Origin: DATNPX01 sp036702975 | GTDB lineage: Bacteria; Cyanobacteriota; Vampirovibrionia; Obscuribacterales; Obscuribacteraceae | Length of the DNA stretch: 64,000 nucleotides | Reading direction: 5' to 3' | Assembly (NCBI GenBank): GCA_036702975.1 | Contig: DATNPX010000008.1 | Span: forward strand, 83,231-147,230 | In this document: in pieces, positions 18,095-27,294 of the stretch | Numbering within the stretch: the first letter of the stretch is position 1 | Layout: each line of letters starts with the position of its first letter | Position numbers and translations under genes: made by a program | Notes under the pieces: generated by a model | Told to the model about the DNA's origin: nothing | Database searches by the model: none | The model's input: the letters and a program-made list of their open reading frames with translations, nothing else

Positions 18095-19899
18095 ACTCTC
18101 AAAACTTGCTTGCTTACTGCAATTTGTTGACCGCCTGTAGATTCTACTGCTAGACATATTGTGTGTTCGCCAGGGACCAATATTGATGGCGAAAAAGATG
18201 CATAGAAGCCGCAGTCCGAAAGGCGTTTGTTCTTGAAGCTCTCCGCTACACCCGGATATCTTAATCCGTAGCAGGCGGGAACAATGGTGGGTACTTGTGA
18301 TTCTTGATCGAGTAAGAGTGCGACTCGTTTCGCCGGGGCACCACTGTTTGCATCAAAAGCCCATCCGGATATAGAGATTGATTTCGGACTGTTCCTTTGA
18401 ATCGAAATTTCGCTCGGTGTTTTGGCTGTTGTTTCGTTCGGTGCAGAGCCTGCCGGCAGATCAAGGCAATATGCTGGCTCTTGTTTTGTGAATGGTATGT
18501 TGTCGAGGCCGCTTTGCGATGCGGCTCGATTGAATATGCTCAGTTTGTGTCGTTTCAAAACCTCGGCCTGGAACCGGACGAAATATGGATTCGATTGCAA
18601 CGCTTTTAGATCTTCGTCGACCTGAATTTCGTTGGTGCGGAGAAGATAGGCATTTTTCAATTGTAGATTGCGCCAGTATGTTCCATTGAACAAAGCCGTG
18701 CTGTAACCCGCAAATGATGCAGTTCCCACGAGCAATAGAACGGCAACGAAAATAAGTCGACGCACCATCGCCGGTTTGATATCACTGAAACACAAAATTA
18801 AGTAAGCACCGAGCAACATGATATTCGAAAACTGAGCGTATCTTGAAGCCATGGCTTCCAAGTAACCACGCTCTGAGCGAGCTATTGTCACAAGTCCCAT
18901 TGCTAAAGCGCCGTACAGAAAAACGGCTATACCAGCTCGTAGTGCGTGGTCGTGTTGCCCGAACGGGCGCTTGAAGAGTAAGAATCCTGCGAAGCACAGA
19001 TAGATCGCAATGACGATAGCGCCGCAGACCTGGGTTGACGCAGGCAATGTGCAGAACGGAAAACCACAGAGCGTGAGCAAATATGGCGGAATTGCAACCA
19101 GTTTGTGCAAGATTGCAGTTCCGAGCGGATCGTGAGGAAGCACTGGTGATGGTGCCTTGTGTGATAGCCAGCTAAGACATGCATAACCGCCAAATGCAAA
19201 GACGCAACAGGCGAGCCATATACGCACTGTTGCATATTCGAGCTGCCTGCGGAGAGGGAAGCCTGCTAGTTGAACCAATCCTATGAACCATACCAAAAGC
19301 CCGCTTGCGGAACCGCTAAAGCTTCCGATGATACCGGATAATAATGCGATGAAGAAGGCTGGAGATGGCTTTTCTCGTCGCGTGTGGAATAGTGCGGTGA
19401 TACTTGCTGTGACGAAAAAAATAGTCATCGAATTCAGAAAAACGGAACCGTTTATAAATACGTCCCATGGTCTCAGCCCGAATATGAGTAGCGATGCGGG
19501 AATACATAGAGCCGTGGATTTGAAGGTCGTTCCGAATGTTTTGATGACTATATGCATCAATAAAAATAGCGTCAGTAAGAGAAATATCCAGCTTAGATAC
19601 ATCTCTGCCACAATGTTGAAATGGGTGATGAACCCTAGCGCGAGCATGACGATTTTTCCGAAAAATAAGCAATGCCCGTTGTGCAGCCCCAGGAAAAATT
19701 GCGGAGAGAGTTTGCCGCTGTACCAATCATTGAATCCGTTGACAAAAACGAAATCGTCGACGACTGGAACGTTTACGCCGTATGCTTTTATGTAAAGGAG
19801 CGCAATGAGTGCGGGTATAAGGCACGCAAGCAACGCAAGAAGAAAAGGCGATGATTTTGCTGATAACTTCACGGACGATTCAGGAGCGCCAGTGCACAC
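18079..19899 (-). CDS. Polytopic membrane protein, GT-C-like, with C-terminal beta domain
   Basis: A 606-aa protein with about eleven hydrophobic segments in residues 20-400. The first loop contains VPVVDDFVFVNGFNDWYSG, an acidic pair directly after helix 1 as in GT-C glycosyltransferases, and HNGHCLFFGK. Residues ~500-606 form a soluble region (SISISGWAFDANSGAPAKRV...) like the C-terminal beta-sandwich domains attached to many bacterial GT-C proteins. The GTG start at 19899 has no obvious Shine-Dalgarno sequence and is uncertain. Function unproven; membrane glycosyltransferase is the best guess. Confidence 0.65.
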   Translation of the reverse strand: MCTGAPESSVKLSAKSSPFLLALLACLIPALIALLYIKAYGVNVPVVDDFVFVNGFNDWYSGKLSPQFFLGLHNGHCLFFGKIVMLALGFITHFNIVAEMYLSWIFLLLTLFLLMHIVIKTFGTTFKSTALCIPASLLIFGLRPWDVFINGSVFLNSMTIFFVTASITALFHTRREKPSPAFFIALLSGIIGSFSGSASGLLVWFIGLVQLAGFPLRRQLEYATVRIWLACCVFAFGGYACLSWLSHKAPSPVLPHDPLGTAILHKLVAIPPYLLTLCGFPFCTLPASTQVCGAIVIAIYLCFAGFLLFKRPFGQHDHALRAGIAVFLYGALAMGLVTIARSERGYLEAMASRYAQFSNIMLLGAYLILCFSDIKPAMVRRLIFVAVLLLVGTASFAGYSTALFNGTYWRNLQLKNAYLLRTNEIQVDEDLKALQSNPYFVRFQAEVLKRHKLSIFNRAASQSGLDNIPFTKQEPAYCLDLPAGSAPNETTAKTPSEISIQRNSPKSISISGWAFDANSGAPAKRVALLLDQESQVPTIVPACYGLRYPGVAESFKNKRLSDCGFYASFSPSILVPGEHTICLAVESTGGQQIAVSKQVLRVKILQ

Positions 19900-20688
19900 G
19901 CCCTTTGCTGGTTTTCGCTCGTGTCATTGTATCCGGTGAATGGTATCTGATGAATCAGGCATCGCAGGGCTTCAAGACTAAAACTGATCTAAAAACCGGT
20001 CTAAAAACTGATCGTACACACGATTTACGATTAAGCTGAAATAATTTCCTGCTGCTAAGATTAGTCTAAAGCTGAGGGTCGGATGGTTGCTAAGAGTCTG
20101 AATGGAAAGTTGTGACGAGAATGCAGCTTATGACAAGCTCTTGGTGTTGCATGTGGTGGCAAGCGCTGGCCATTGCTGATGCGCCGGGTTTGGCAATTCC
20201 TCGGATGTTTTAGGCAGCGGTTCCCGCAGATTCATGGTTTGCGATGGATGTCAATGTGTGTCTAGGTGCAACTATGTCACTTGCATCCTCAAGTGCAACT
20301 CTTGCAAATTGACTCTGCTCTGGCGGCGTTCTAGGCGGCAGTATTAGTATTTTCCCTGTGAAAAGTAGTCGGCGGATGAGCGATCTTATAAACCCAATGA
20401 TCCGTGGAGAACCGTCTCTGATAAGGTTCTCAATTGGTTACCAACGATCATTCGCTAGAATTCACTTCGTTTAAGGAGATCGCCGAACCCACTGTCTAAA
20501 GCATCTAGCGTCTTCAAATTTTGTTCAGAACAGAGAACTGGGTGCACTAAACGTGGTAGCATCTTGCCGCGCGTAAAATCGGCCGAACAAGCTTGCCCCT
20601 GCTGAGTTGCGCTGCAAGTCGAATGGCTCGTAAATCAACCATCATTGCCTGACTTATTCGGTAATTTCTGGGGTTGCGAAGGATACTA
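19900..20688. other. Long intergenic region, 0.8 kb
   Basis: A divergent gap between the GT-C-like gene and the TolC-like operon. It holds a short tandem repeat at about 19977-20012 (unit CTAAAAACTGAT, three copies with changes) and several TGCAACT words near 20270-20310. No reading frame with a ribosome-binding site or a recognisable product was seen, and no RNA gene I can identify. A small RNA or a decayed gene cannot be excluded. Confidence 0.5.
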
Positions 20689-22533
20689 ATGTTAAAACCT
20701 TTGAGTTTCGGTTGTAGGGTGCTGGTCGCCTATTCACTCTCGACTACATTTTCGCTGAGTATGGCAACCTCAGTTTTGGCACAGAACGCGAATTCTCAAC
20801 CGCAAGGAACTCAAGTAGTACAGGGTAATCAGCCAGTACCCGATGCCAATGGCGTGAAACTGCGTCCGCGCATTCCCCGCCCGCAATCCGGAAATACCAG
20901 TAACAATGTTACTCCTGCGGGAGGGCAATCGACACCACCTGCGCCGTCGTCGATTCCAGCGCCTTCATCAATTCCAGCGGCCGGTTCGACAACTACAAAA
21001 TCGACCGGCACAACTACGCCTGCTGCATCAACAACTACAAATGCGCCGATTACCCTCCAGGATGCGACGCTTCAAGGTGCTAAGACTTCTTCGACAGCTG
21101 ACCCGGATTTTGCCTTCACCGGGCTCGACTTGCCCCACGAGCAAAACAATAAGCTGGCTCTGGAGCAGTTGCGACTTCATTCTGCGGTTAAAGGTGATTC
21201 GTTCAAACCGATTCGACTAGAAGTTCAGTATGACGAATCGATCGATCTTGCCTCAGCCCTCAAGTATGCAATTGATAACAACCTGGCAATCAAGATCTCT
21301 CGCGAGAGCATGAACTATCAACGTTGGGTGTTGTACGGACAGTACGCCAACCTTTTGCCAAACCTGACGATGGCATACAACCTCACGCACACAGACATCG
21401 TAAATACACACACCACTTCGCTTGCGAAAGTGTTCTTGACCAGAGTCACGTATCCTGTCTTTCAGGGCGGTAGCGTCGTTTATGGTCTCATCGGGCAGCA
21501 CTACCGTGAAAAGGGATGGGGAGAGGCATACAAAGCCAGCATCAGTGATGAGTTGCTTGATCTGTATACAAAGTACTACACACTTTTATTAGACCGAGCA
21601 TTGCTTCAGATCCGCGCCAAGGCTGTTGAAGTATCTGAAGAACAGCTCCGCATCAATAAAGCGCTGGAAGTGCAAGGAACTGGAACGCGGTATCAAGTAG
21701 CTCAAGCCGACGCGCAATTATCGTCTGACCGGCAAGCTTTGTTGCAAACGCAAGTGACTGTGCGACAGGCCGCGTTGGCTCTGAACTTCTCCATGAACTA
21801 TCCAATGGGTGTGAATCTCGTGCCGGTTGAAGAGACGGTAGTTGAAGAACCACTTTTCGAAAGCAATGCTTCCGTAGATTCGCTTGTTAGTTATGCTCTG
21901 CAAAACAGACCGGAGCTTCGCGAGTATGAAGACTTCCAATTCGCTGCCGGTCGCAATATTCAGGTCGCTGCGGCACCTCTTTATCCCCAAGTTTCGCTGT
22001 TCAGCCAATACTCTTACGCTGGAACCAACGTTACTGAACACGCCAATACCTCTAGCGGTAGTAGTAACACATCTGGTGCCGGTGTGTTCGGCGGTTTGTT
22101 CCGTACATACCAACAAGGTCTAGCGGCAACATGGACGCTGAGCAACCTGGGTCTTACCAGCGTAGCAAACATCTTCGGCGCAGATTCACTTGCTCGTCAG
22201 TCGCGAATTCAGGCAAACCAAGAGTTGCAGACTGTCATTCAGCAAGTGAGAGGTGACTATTTGAATTGGCGCGCGGCGCGTGATCAAATCGATAACGCTG
22301 CTCACGGTGTTAGAGCTGCTTCCGAAGAGTTGAGATTGGCGAAGCTGCGTCTGGAAAATCAGGTGACGACAAATCTTGAAGTTATTCAAGCACAACGTGA
22401 TTACATCAATTCACTAACGACACTTGCGCAGGCGATTGTGAATTCAAACATCGCGCAAGCACAACTCATGCATGATACGGGGTTGATCTCTACGCAAAAC
22501 CTGTTGCACGGCTTCAAAGGAAACTTGCCTTGA
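20689..22533 (+). CDS. TolC-family outer membrane protein
   Basis: A 614-aa protein with a signal peptide, a Pro/Ser/Thr-rich linker (about residues 35-125) and two outer-membrane-efflux repeats (about 180-380 and 400-605). Typical TolC-type features include ALKYAIDNNLAIKISRES near the start of the first repeat and VTTNLEVIQAQRDYINSLTTLAQAIVNSNIAQAQL near the end of the second. TolC proteins form trimeric outer-membrane channels for type I secretion or drug efflux. The ATG at 20689 is preceded by AAGGA. Its stop overlaps the start of the next gene (TTGA), so the two are coupled. No inner-membrane pump or adaptor gene is adjacent. Confidence 0.9.
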   Translation: MLKPLSFGCRVLVAYSLSTTFSLSMATSVLAQNANSQPQGTQVVQGNQPVPDANGVKLRPRIPRPQSGNTSNNVTPAGGQSTPPAPSSIPAPSSIPAAGSTTTKSTGTTTPAASTTTNAPITLQDATLQGAKTSSTADPDFAFTGLDLPHEQNNKLALEQLRLHSAVKGDSFKPIRLEVQYDESIDLASALKYAIDNNLAIKISRESMNYQRWVLYGQYANLLPNLTMAYNLTHTDIVNTHTTSLAKVFLTRVTYPVFQGGSVVYGLIGQHYREKGWGEAYKASISDELLDLYTKYYTLLLDRALLQIRAKAVEVSEEQLRINKALEVQGTGTRYQVAQADAQLSSDRQALLQTQVTVRQAALALNFSMNYPMGVNLVPVEETVVEEPLFESNASVDSLVSYALQNRPELREYEDFQFAAGRNIQVAAAPLYPQVSLFSQYSYAGTNVTEHANTSSGSSNTSGAGVFGGLFRTYQQGLAATWTLSNLGLTSVANIFGADSLARQSRIQANQELQTVIQQVRGDYLNWRAARDQIDNAAHGVRAASEELRLAKLRLENQVTTNLEVIQAQRDYINSLTTLAQAIVNSNIAQAQLMHDTGLISTQNLLHGFKGNLP

Positions 22534-25046
22534 GATTGCCTAGACTCGATAGTTGGCCTTATCGAAGTGTCTGCATCTCTTTGATTGCGGTCCAGTTTAT
22601 GGCATGCAATTTTGCCTTCGCGCAACCAGGAGGCGACTATGATGCGCAGACTTCACAGGCGGTGCCTGCGGTATCGGCAGCAGCACCAGCACCAGCACCA
22701 GCACCAGCGCCCGCACCAGCACCAGCGCCAGCAACGGGAGCAGCTGGAGCGGGTGCCGCGTCAGTAGCGTCATCGACGTTGCCGACTCCGGCGGATAAGG
22801 GCGGCGTCCGCTTGGAACCACTTTCGTTGTCTTCTGGCACTAGTGGTGCTAGCAGTGGGCGTGGTATTACAGCTCCAATGTTCCGAGCACAAGTGCCGCG
22901 GCTTGACAATAGTCCCATTCTTAAAACGCAGTACGATGCGGTTAATTCAGGTGGCGGGAGTTTTTCAATTGTCGGTACGTCGGCTCCATCTGCTTCCCGC
23001 AATAAGATCGCGCAAGGCGGGAGTGGACAAAATCGAGACCAGCCAGAGTCAGTGCAAACACAAGGCGCACAGCCAGGAACCGATATTGTTTCACCCAGGA
23101 TTCGCTCGGAGAATTCGCATCCAACGACCGCCGAATCAGCGGCCGAGAATGTTCGCGACATGAGACAAAATCCGGGTTCTCCTGCGGTTCAGGCTGAGCA
23201 GAATGCCAATCGCGCTTTCAACAATGTGCGACAGGATGTCCAAGAACGTAAACCTGAAAGTTATAGCGAGTCACTTGGTGGTCCCATCACGCTGACAGGC
23301 TCGAGCTCTGATGAGATCGAGCATGAAAAGGCAAAGACTTTGCAGCTTAGTCCGGTATATTTGAGTCGCGCGATTGAGATGAGCTCGTTTGATGTTTTGC
23401 ACCAAGAGACAAGCTTCAGCCAATCCATCACTCTACGCGATGCGATCAATTATGTTCTCGACCAGGGCATGCAGATCAAGATTTCGCGCGAGAGTATGAA
23501 CTATCAGCACCTGCAGACGCTGTCTAGCTACGCAGGTTTTCTCCCCACGTATCAGACGTCCTTTAACATAAGTTACGCGAACGTAACCAACTTCCACACT
23601 ACATCTTTAGCGCGTACGTTCCAAACCGGATTTTCGTTTCCTGTCTTTCAGGGAGGCTCGGTTCTCTACGGTCTGCTGGCGCAAAGGTACAGAGAAAAGG
23701 CTTGGCGTGAGGCTTACCGCGGAACTGTCAGTGACGTCTTTCTGGATGTCTACAAGAAATACACGAATTTGCTGCTGCAACGCATCCTAATGCAGACGTG
23801 GGCAAAATCGGTTGAAGCTGATGAAGAGCAGCTCAAGAATGCTCAGGCGCGCTATAAGAATGGAACTGGTACCAGATATACCGTCATGCAAGTCGATGCG
23901 CAGTTGTCGGCTGACCGGCAGTCGTTCTTGCAACAAGCTGTCGCAATGCGCCAGGCTGGTTTGGCTCTCAATTTGGCGTTGAACTTTCCTATTTCAGTCA
24001 ATCTCGTGCCCGTGGAAATGACACTGACCGAGGCGGAACTCTTTAAAGACAGCGTGCCGTTGAAACAGCTGCTCAACGATACGCTCAAGTTTAGTTCTGG
24101 CTTGAGACAATACGAATATTTTCGATTATGCGCTGCGCGTTTGATTCAAGCGCAATACGCCAATCTTTATCCGACAATCTCTTTCTTCGGTCTCTACCAA
24201 ATCAACGACTCATTAGTGACTCCAGCCGCGAATGGATCCGCACTAGGCGGCGCTGCAAGTAGCGCCATCGCATCATTCCTCGACTCGTCATTTGCTGGTC
24301 GTGTGAGTAACAACGCTTTGGGTCAGTTGTACAGCTTCAGCCCGACCGCCGGTACAACGTCGACTCAGGGTGCTAATACCGGTCCTTCTGCCGTTCCTGC
24401 CGCATCTGGCGGTACTCCGATTGCCCAAGTGCAATCTGGTTCATTGGTATCATCTGGCGCCGTTGCTCCGTCTATTTTTGGTGGCGGTACTGGTGCTCAA
24501 TCCGGCTCGAACGCAAACGGAAGTTTGCAAGCCCCATCTGGTATCTTTCCCGGCTTGTTCAGGTCTACGCAGGGTGGTGTTTCGTTCACATGGACACTGC
24601 CTAATATGGGCGGCTCCACCGTTGCCACCGCTCAAGCGATCAGGATTCTCGCTCGCGAAGCGTTGATGCAATGCAATCAGGAGTTGAGTTTGGTCATGCA
24701 GCAAATTCGAGGCGACTACTTGAGTCTGGTGCAATCGCGTCAGGAGATAGACACCGCTGCAGCACAAACGAAGTCAACCAGAGAGCAGTTGACCTATGCG
24801 AAATCTAGGCTCGACAATGGAGTCGGCACCGACTTTGAGGTCATTCAAGCGCAGAGAGATTATGTATCCTCGCTTACGAGTCAGGCGCAAGCGATCGTTG
24901 CTGCTAACGTCGCGCAGGCACAACTCCTGCACGATATGGGAATTATTTCTGCGGCGACTTTGACTTCGGGTTACAAGCCCGGTGAATTCGAGCAACCTAA
25001 ACCAACAAGCGCACGCCACTGGTTCAGCAAAGCGCGCTTGCCCTAA
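22530..25046 (+). CDS. TolC-family outer membrane protein with (Ala-Pro) repeat and long inserts
   Basis: An 838-aa paralogue of the preceding protein. It has a signal peptide ending near NFAFA, an (AP)n tract, then about 180 residues of Gly/Ser/Gln-rich linker before the first efflux repeat (ITLRDAINYVLDQGMQIKI). The second repeat is interrupted by a Gly/Ser/Ala-rich insert of about 110 residues (coding for it lies near 24230-24540) and ends with VGTDFEVIQAQRDYVSSLTSQAQAIVAANVAQAQL. It starts at a TTG overlapping the previous stop by 4 nt, with AAGGAAAC upstream. Co-expression suggests a hetero-oligomeric channel or two channels with shared regulation. Confidence 0.88.
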   Translation: MRLPRLDSWPYRSVCISLIAVQFMACNFAFAQPGGDYDAQTSQAVPAVSAAAPAPAPAPAPAPAPAPATGAAGAGAASVASSTLPTPADKGGVRLEPLSLSSGTSGASSGRGITAPMFRAQVPRLDNSPILKTQYDAVNSGGGSFSIVGTSAPSASRNKIAQGGSGQNRDQPESVQTQGAQPGTDIVSPRIRSENSHPTTAESAAENVRDMRQNPGSPAVQAEQNANRAFNNVRQDVQERKPESYSESLGGPITLTGSSSDEIEHEKAKTLQLSPVYLSRAIEMSSFDVLHQETSFSQSITLRDAINYVLDQGMQIKISRESMNYQHLQTLSSYAGFLPTYQTSFNISYANVTNFHTTSLARTFQTGFSFPVFQGGSVLYGLLAQRYREKAWREAYRGTVSDVFLDVYKKYTNLLLQRILMQTWAKSVEADEEQLKNAQARYKNGTGTRYTVMQVDAQLSADRQSFLQQAVAMRQAGLALNLALNFPISVNLVPVEMTLTEAELFKDSVPLKQLLNDTLKFSSGLRQYEYFRLCAARLIQAQYANLYPTISFFGLYQINDSLVTPAANGSALGGAASSAIASFLDSSFAGRVSNNALGQLYSFSPTAGTTSTQGANTGPSAVPAASGGTPIAQVQSGSLVSSGAVAPSIFGGGTGAQSGSNANGSLQAPSGIFPGLFRSTQGGVSFTWTLPNMGGSTVATAQAIRILAREALMQCNQELSLVMQQIRGDYLSLVQSRQEIDTAAAQTKSTREQLTYAKSRLDNGVGTDFEVIQAQRDYVSSLTSQAQAIVAANVAQAQLLHDMGIISAATLTSGYKPGEFEQPKPTSARHWFSKARLP
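22679..22733 (+). repeat. (CACCAG)n repeat encoding (Ala-Pro)n
   Basis: About nine hexamers, mostly GCACCA/GCGCCA permutations, encode an alternating Ala-Pro rod just after the signal peptide of the second TolC-like protein. Hexamer gain or loss would keep the frame. An Ala-Pro rod could span periplasm or peptidoglycan. Confidence 0.85.
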
Positions 25047-25165
25047 GTGTCTGATGTTTGAACTTTTGGCGTCTGCAGTAGCGTAAGCACGTGAGATTTT
25101 GAGGCCTCTACGCCGAGACAGCGCACTCGTCATCAGCGTTTATGATGACATGCTCCGCTGCGCCA

Positions 25166-25924
25166 CTAAGGCGTGGAACCGAGAATTACAGAGTCTTTGT
25201 TGTCGAAGAGCGTTGACGCTGGTGCCGTGACTTTGGCACCAGTAAGCTCTGAATCTGCTTCGAAGTAAAAGACACCTTCGGTCTGTTGATGCGGCCACAA
25301 TATTCTGCGTCCAAATCTGGACAGTTCAACCCGACGTCGAACCTCGTCCGGACCATATCGGTCTAGAACCGGTTTCTTCATCTCTTTGAAATCTTTCAGC
25401 GTTGGAACCGCTCCTACCGTCACAGTGGCAGGCAAAATCTTCTTCATCAGGGTGTCGAGCGTAGACATTTTGGTTGGTAGCGCTGCTTGTTCCAACGTCT
25501 CAACGGGAATGGCTTTGAATGTCTTTCCTCCAACCACAGCCTCTGCCAACGTGCCGTCGATAATAAGCGGGCGATTTGTCTCATTTACGACCAACACTTT
25601 GATTCCGGAGAGTCCATCGAAAGAGATATCTGTGCGTTCTACATCCATCTTGAGATACTGACCGATGAATGCTTGCAGGGGTCTCGGAGCTGCGTTAGAG
25701 CCAGGAGTTGGATTGACCAGCAACATGTCCTGGGTCATCATTGCGTCCGCGCCCGGAGCTATAAAGCCGGCGACTGGTTTTTGATTTTCCGGGACGGCGG
25801 TTGTTCCTTGTGTAGGAACAGGGCCTCGCAACTCCAAATTGCCTTGCTCCGCTTGAGCAATGGCGACCGGGCTGAGCAGCGAAGTCAGCAACAAACTAAC
25901 TGCAAGGCGAAATCGTTTCTTCAT
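25166..25924 (-). CDS. Secreted protein of unknown function
   Basis: A 252-aa protein with an N-terminal signal peptide (basic start, hydrophobic core, cleavage near AIAQA), a Pro/Gly-rich stretch to about residue 75 and a mixed alpha/beta domain containing SGIKVLVVNETNRPLIIDG and FYFEADSEL. The 'NxTxRPLxIDG' region suggests a beta-rich fold related to surface-exposed bacterial domains, but I recognise no named family. Convergent with the TolC operon. The ATG at 25924 lacks a strong Shine-Dalgarno sequence. Confidence 0.7.
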   Translation of the reverse strand: MKKRFRLAVSLLLTSLLSPVAIAQAEQGNLELRGPVPTQGTTAVPENQKPVAGFIAPGADAMMTQDMLLVNPTPGSNAAPRPLQAFIGQYLKMDVERTDISFDGLSGIKVLVVNETNRPLIIDGTLAEAVVGGKTFKAIPVETLEQAALPTKMSTLDTLMKKILPATVTVGAVPTLKDFKEMKKPVLDRYGPDEVRRRVELSRFGRRILWPHQQTEGVFYFEADSELTGAKVTAPASTLFDNKDSVILGSTP

Positions 25925-26304
25925 GCTATAAGCATAGCTTTCTTCGCCGCTAAATCCACTAAAACAATCTACTGTTAAGCGTTCATTTAAGTGGCTGCAG
26001 CACGTCAGGTAGAAAAAAGATACCGTGATTTTCTCTGACAGTGTCCGTATGCACCATTAGCAGTGCCATGCAGATGTCAGATGTTTCTGCTCGTTTGTAG
26101 AAACCGTCTAGTCATCGGGATCTGACAGATTTTTCTGACAAATAGAATTGTTTGTCCACATCGGTTTTGATTGTGCCGCGTCTGACAATGGCTAGAGCGC
26201 ACTGGAGATGGGCTTCTTGGCAACAGTCGGGGCTGTTCGGCATGCGGTGACAAAAGTAAACCGATATCGGTTTACTTTTGTTGTCTGACAGGACAAAAAG
26301 CTCT
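25925..26304. other. Intergenic region with TCTGACA heptamers and palindrome
   Basis: 380 bases between two minus-strand genes. The heptamer TCTGACA occurs at 26034, 26121, 26134, 26181 and 26284, and its complement TGTCAGA at 26085. The family palindrome lies at 26251-26280. The open frame crossing this stretch (26112-26384) encodes translated palindrome and is not a gene. Confidence 0.7.
26251..26280. repeat. Perfect 30-bp palindrome, GTAAACCGATATCGGTTTAC family
   Basis: Core flanked by CAAAA and TTTTG, the longest perfect dyad of the family here. Read on the minus strand it is preceded by TGTCAGA and 8 nt and followed by TTTTGTCACCG. The same arrangement occurs on the plus strand at 56363-56406, showing that the two loci share a composite element. 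It lies 24 nt beyond the stop of the protease-like gene. Confidence 0.92.
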
Positions 26305-27294
26305 TCAAATTGAAGATCGCTTGGCAACGCCGGCGTTCGGCAGGCTTTGCAAAGCGCTGCTGTGTTCTTTGCAAAAGGCGTCAAACTGCGACTGATCTTT
26401 GAAATATTGCGCCGGTGGAAGCTCCTGCAACTTCGCTCGATTTTGGACTATAGAGTTGATAAATGTCTTGAAGTCAGGCTCCAGTTCAGTCATCGGCTTG
26501 CGAAACGTTGCCTCAAGCAGGGTGTTGTAGCCCTGGTGCTCACCAGCGTTGGCAAGTCTGAAATATTCTTTTAATTTGCTCTGGCTCACCAGAAAGGTTG
26601 AGAGCAGCCGTTTGTCAGACTCTTCATAAGGATCTTCTGCCGCGCGCGGACTGGAGATTTGGGCAAGCGTCAGATGCGACAAACGGACGCCCAACTCTTT
26701 CAACCTCCAAGGATTTTGAAACCCGAGAAAAATGACGGGCTCACCGGAAGAAGATTTGTATCCATAAACACACTCAAAGAGCGTGGGTATGCCTTCCTTG
26801 GCCCATGGTTCCAATTCTCTGAAGTTTTCGTGCAGAACTTTGTGCATCAGCTCATGCGTGAGGGTGCCGATTCCGCATTCGTCATAACTATAGACAGCAT
26901 TCCTGATTTGCACGAAGCGACCTTCCATTTTTCGGTGAGGTCCTCTGGTACAGCCCTCTCCATTTAAAGTTTTTGCATCAGGATATAGGTAGATTGTTAG
27001 ATGCCATCCGGGTGGGATTGAGACGAGATGAAGGTTTAGCCAGCTGAGAAAGTCCTCCAGATACTCGGAATAGATTTTTGCTGCATCGGATTTTGAAACC
27101 GAATATAAGGAGAAATGCTTAGTTTGCAGTTCGTGCTTGAATGGTTCGTGCAACCCAGCGTCCAGGTCGATGCGCGTGGGTTTAGTATTGACTGATGGTC
27201 CGGCTGAAATTGGTTCGCCGAAAACTAGAAGCCACTGCATGAGCGCCAGTACCGTTCCAAAAAATCGGACTGACCATTTTCTTGCAGAACTCAC
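26305..27294 (-). CDS. Secreted HExxH metalloprotease-like protein
   Basis: A 329-aa protein with an N-terminal signal/anchor segment and a gluzincin-type zinc motif: IGTLTHELMHKVLHENF at about residue 144, followed by WAKEGIPTLFECVYG, where the WxxEG glutamate is the expected third ligand (peptidase MA-like arrangement). It starts at GTG 27294, sharing GTGA with the stop of the upstream WbdD-like gene; the longer frame from 27360 would overlap that gene by 70 nt. Likely an extracytoplasmic peptidase; substrate unknown. Co-translation with a polysaccharide terminator gene may be functional or incidental. Confidence 0.75.
   Translation of the reverse strand: MSSARKWSVRFFGTVLALMQWLLVFGEPISAGPSVNTKPTRIDLDAGLHEPFKHELQTKHFSLYSVSKSDAAKIYSEYLEDFLSWLNLHLVSIPPGWHLTIYLYPDAKTLNGEGCTRGPHRKMEGRFVQIRNAVYSYDECGIGTLTHELMHKVLHENFRELEPWAKEGIPTLFECVYGYKSSSGEPVIFLGFQNPWRLKELGVRLSHLTLAQISSPRAAEDPYEESDKRLLSTFLVSQSKLKEYFRLANAGEHQGYNTLLEATFRKPMTELEPDFKTFINSIVQNRAKLQELPPAQYFKDQSQFDAFCKEHSSALQSLPNAGVAKRSSI

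Noticed and set aside
25129..25149. GTCATCA/TGATGAC hairpin between convergent genes as terminator
   Set aside because: Seven-bp AT-rich stem without a U-tract on either strand; too weak to call.
26112..26384. Open frame of 90 aa across the palindrome
   Set aside because: It has no ribosome-binding site, overlaps the end of a well-supported gene and includes translated palindrome (KPISVYF), as does a similar frame at 56324.
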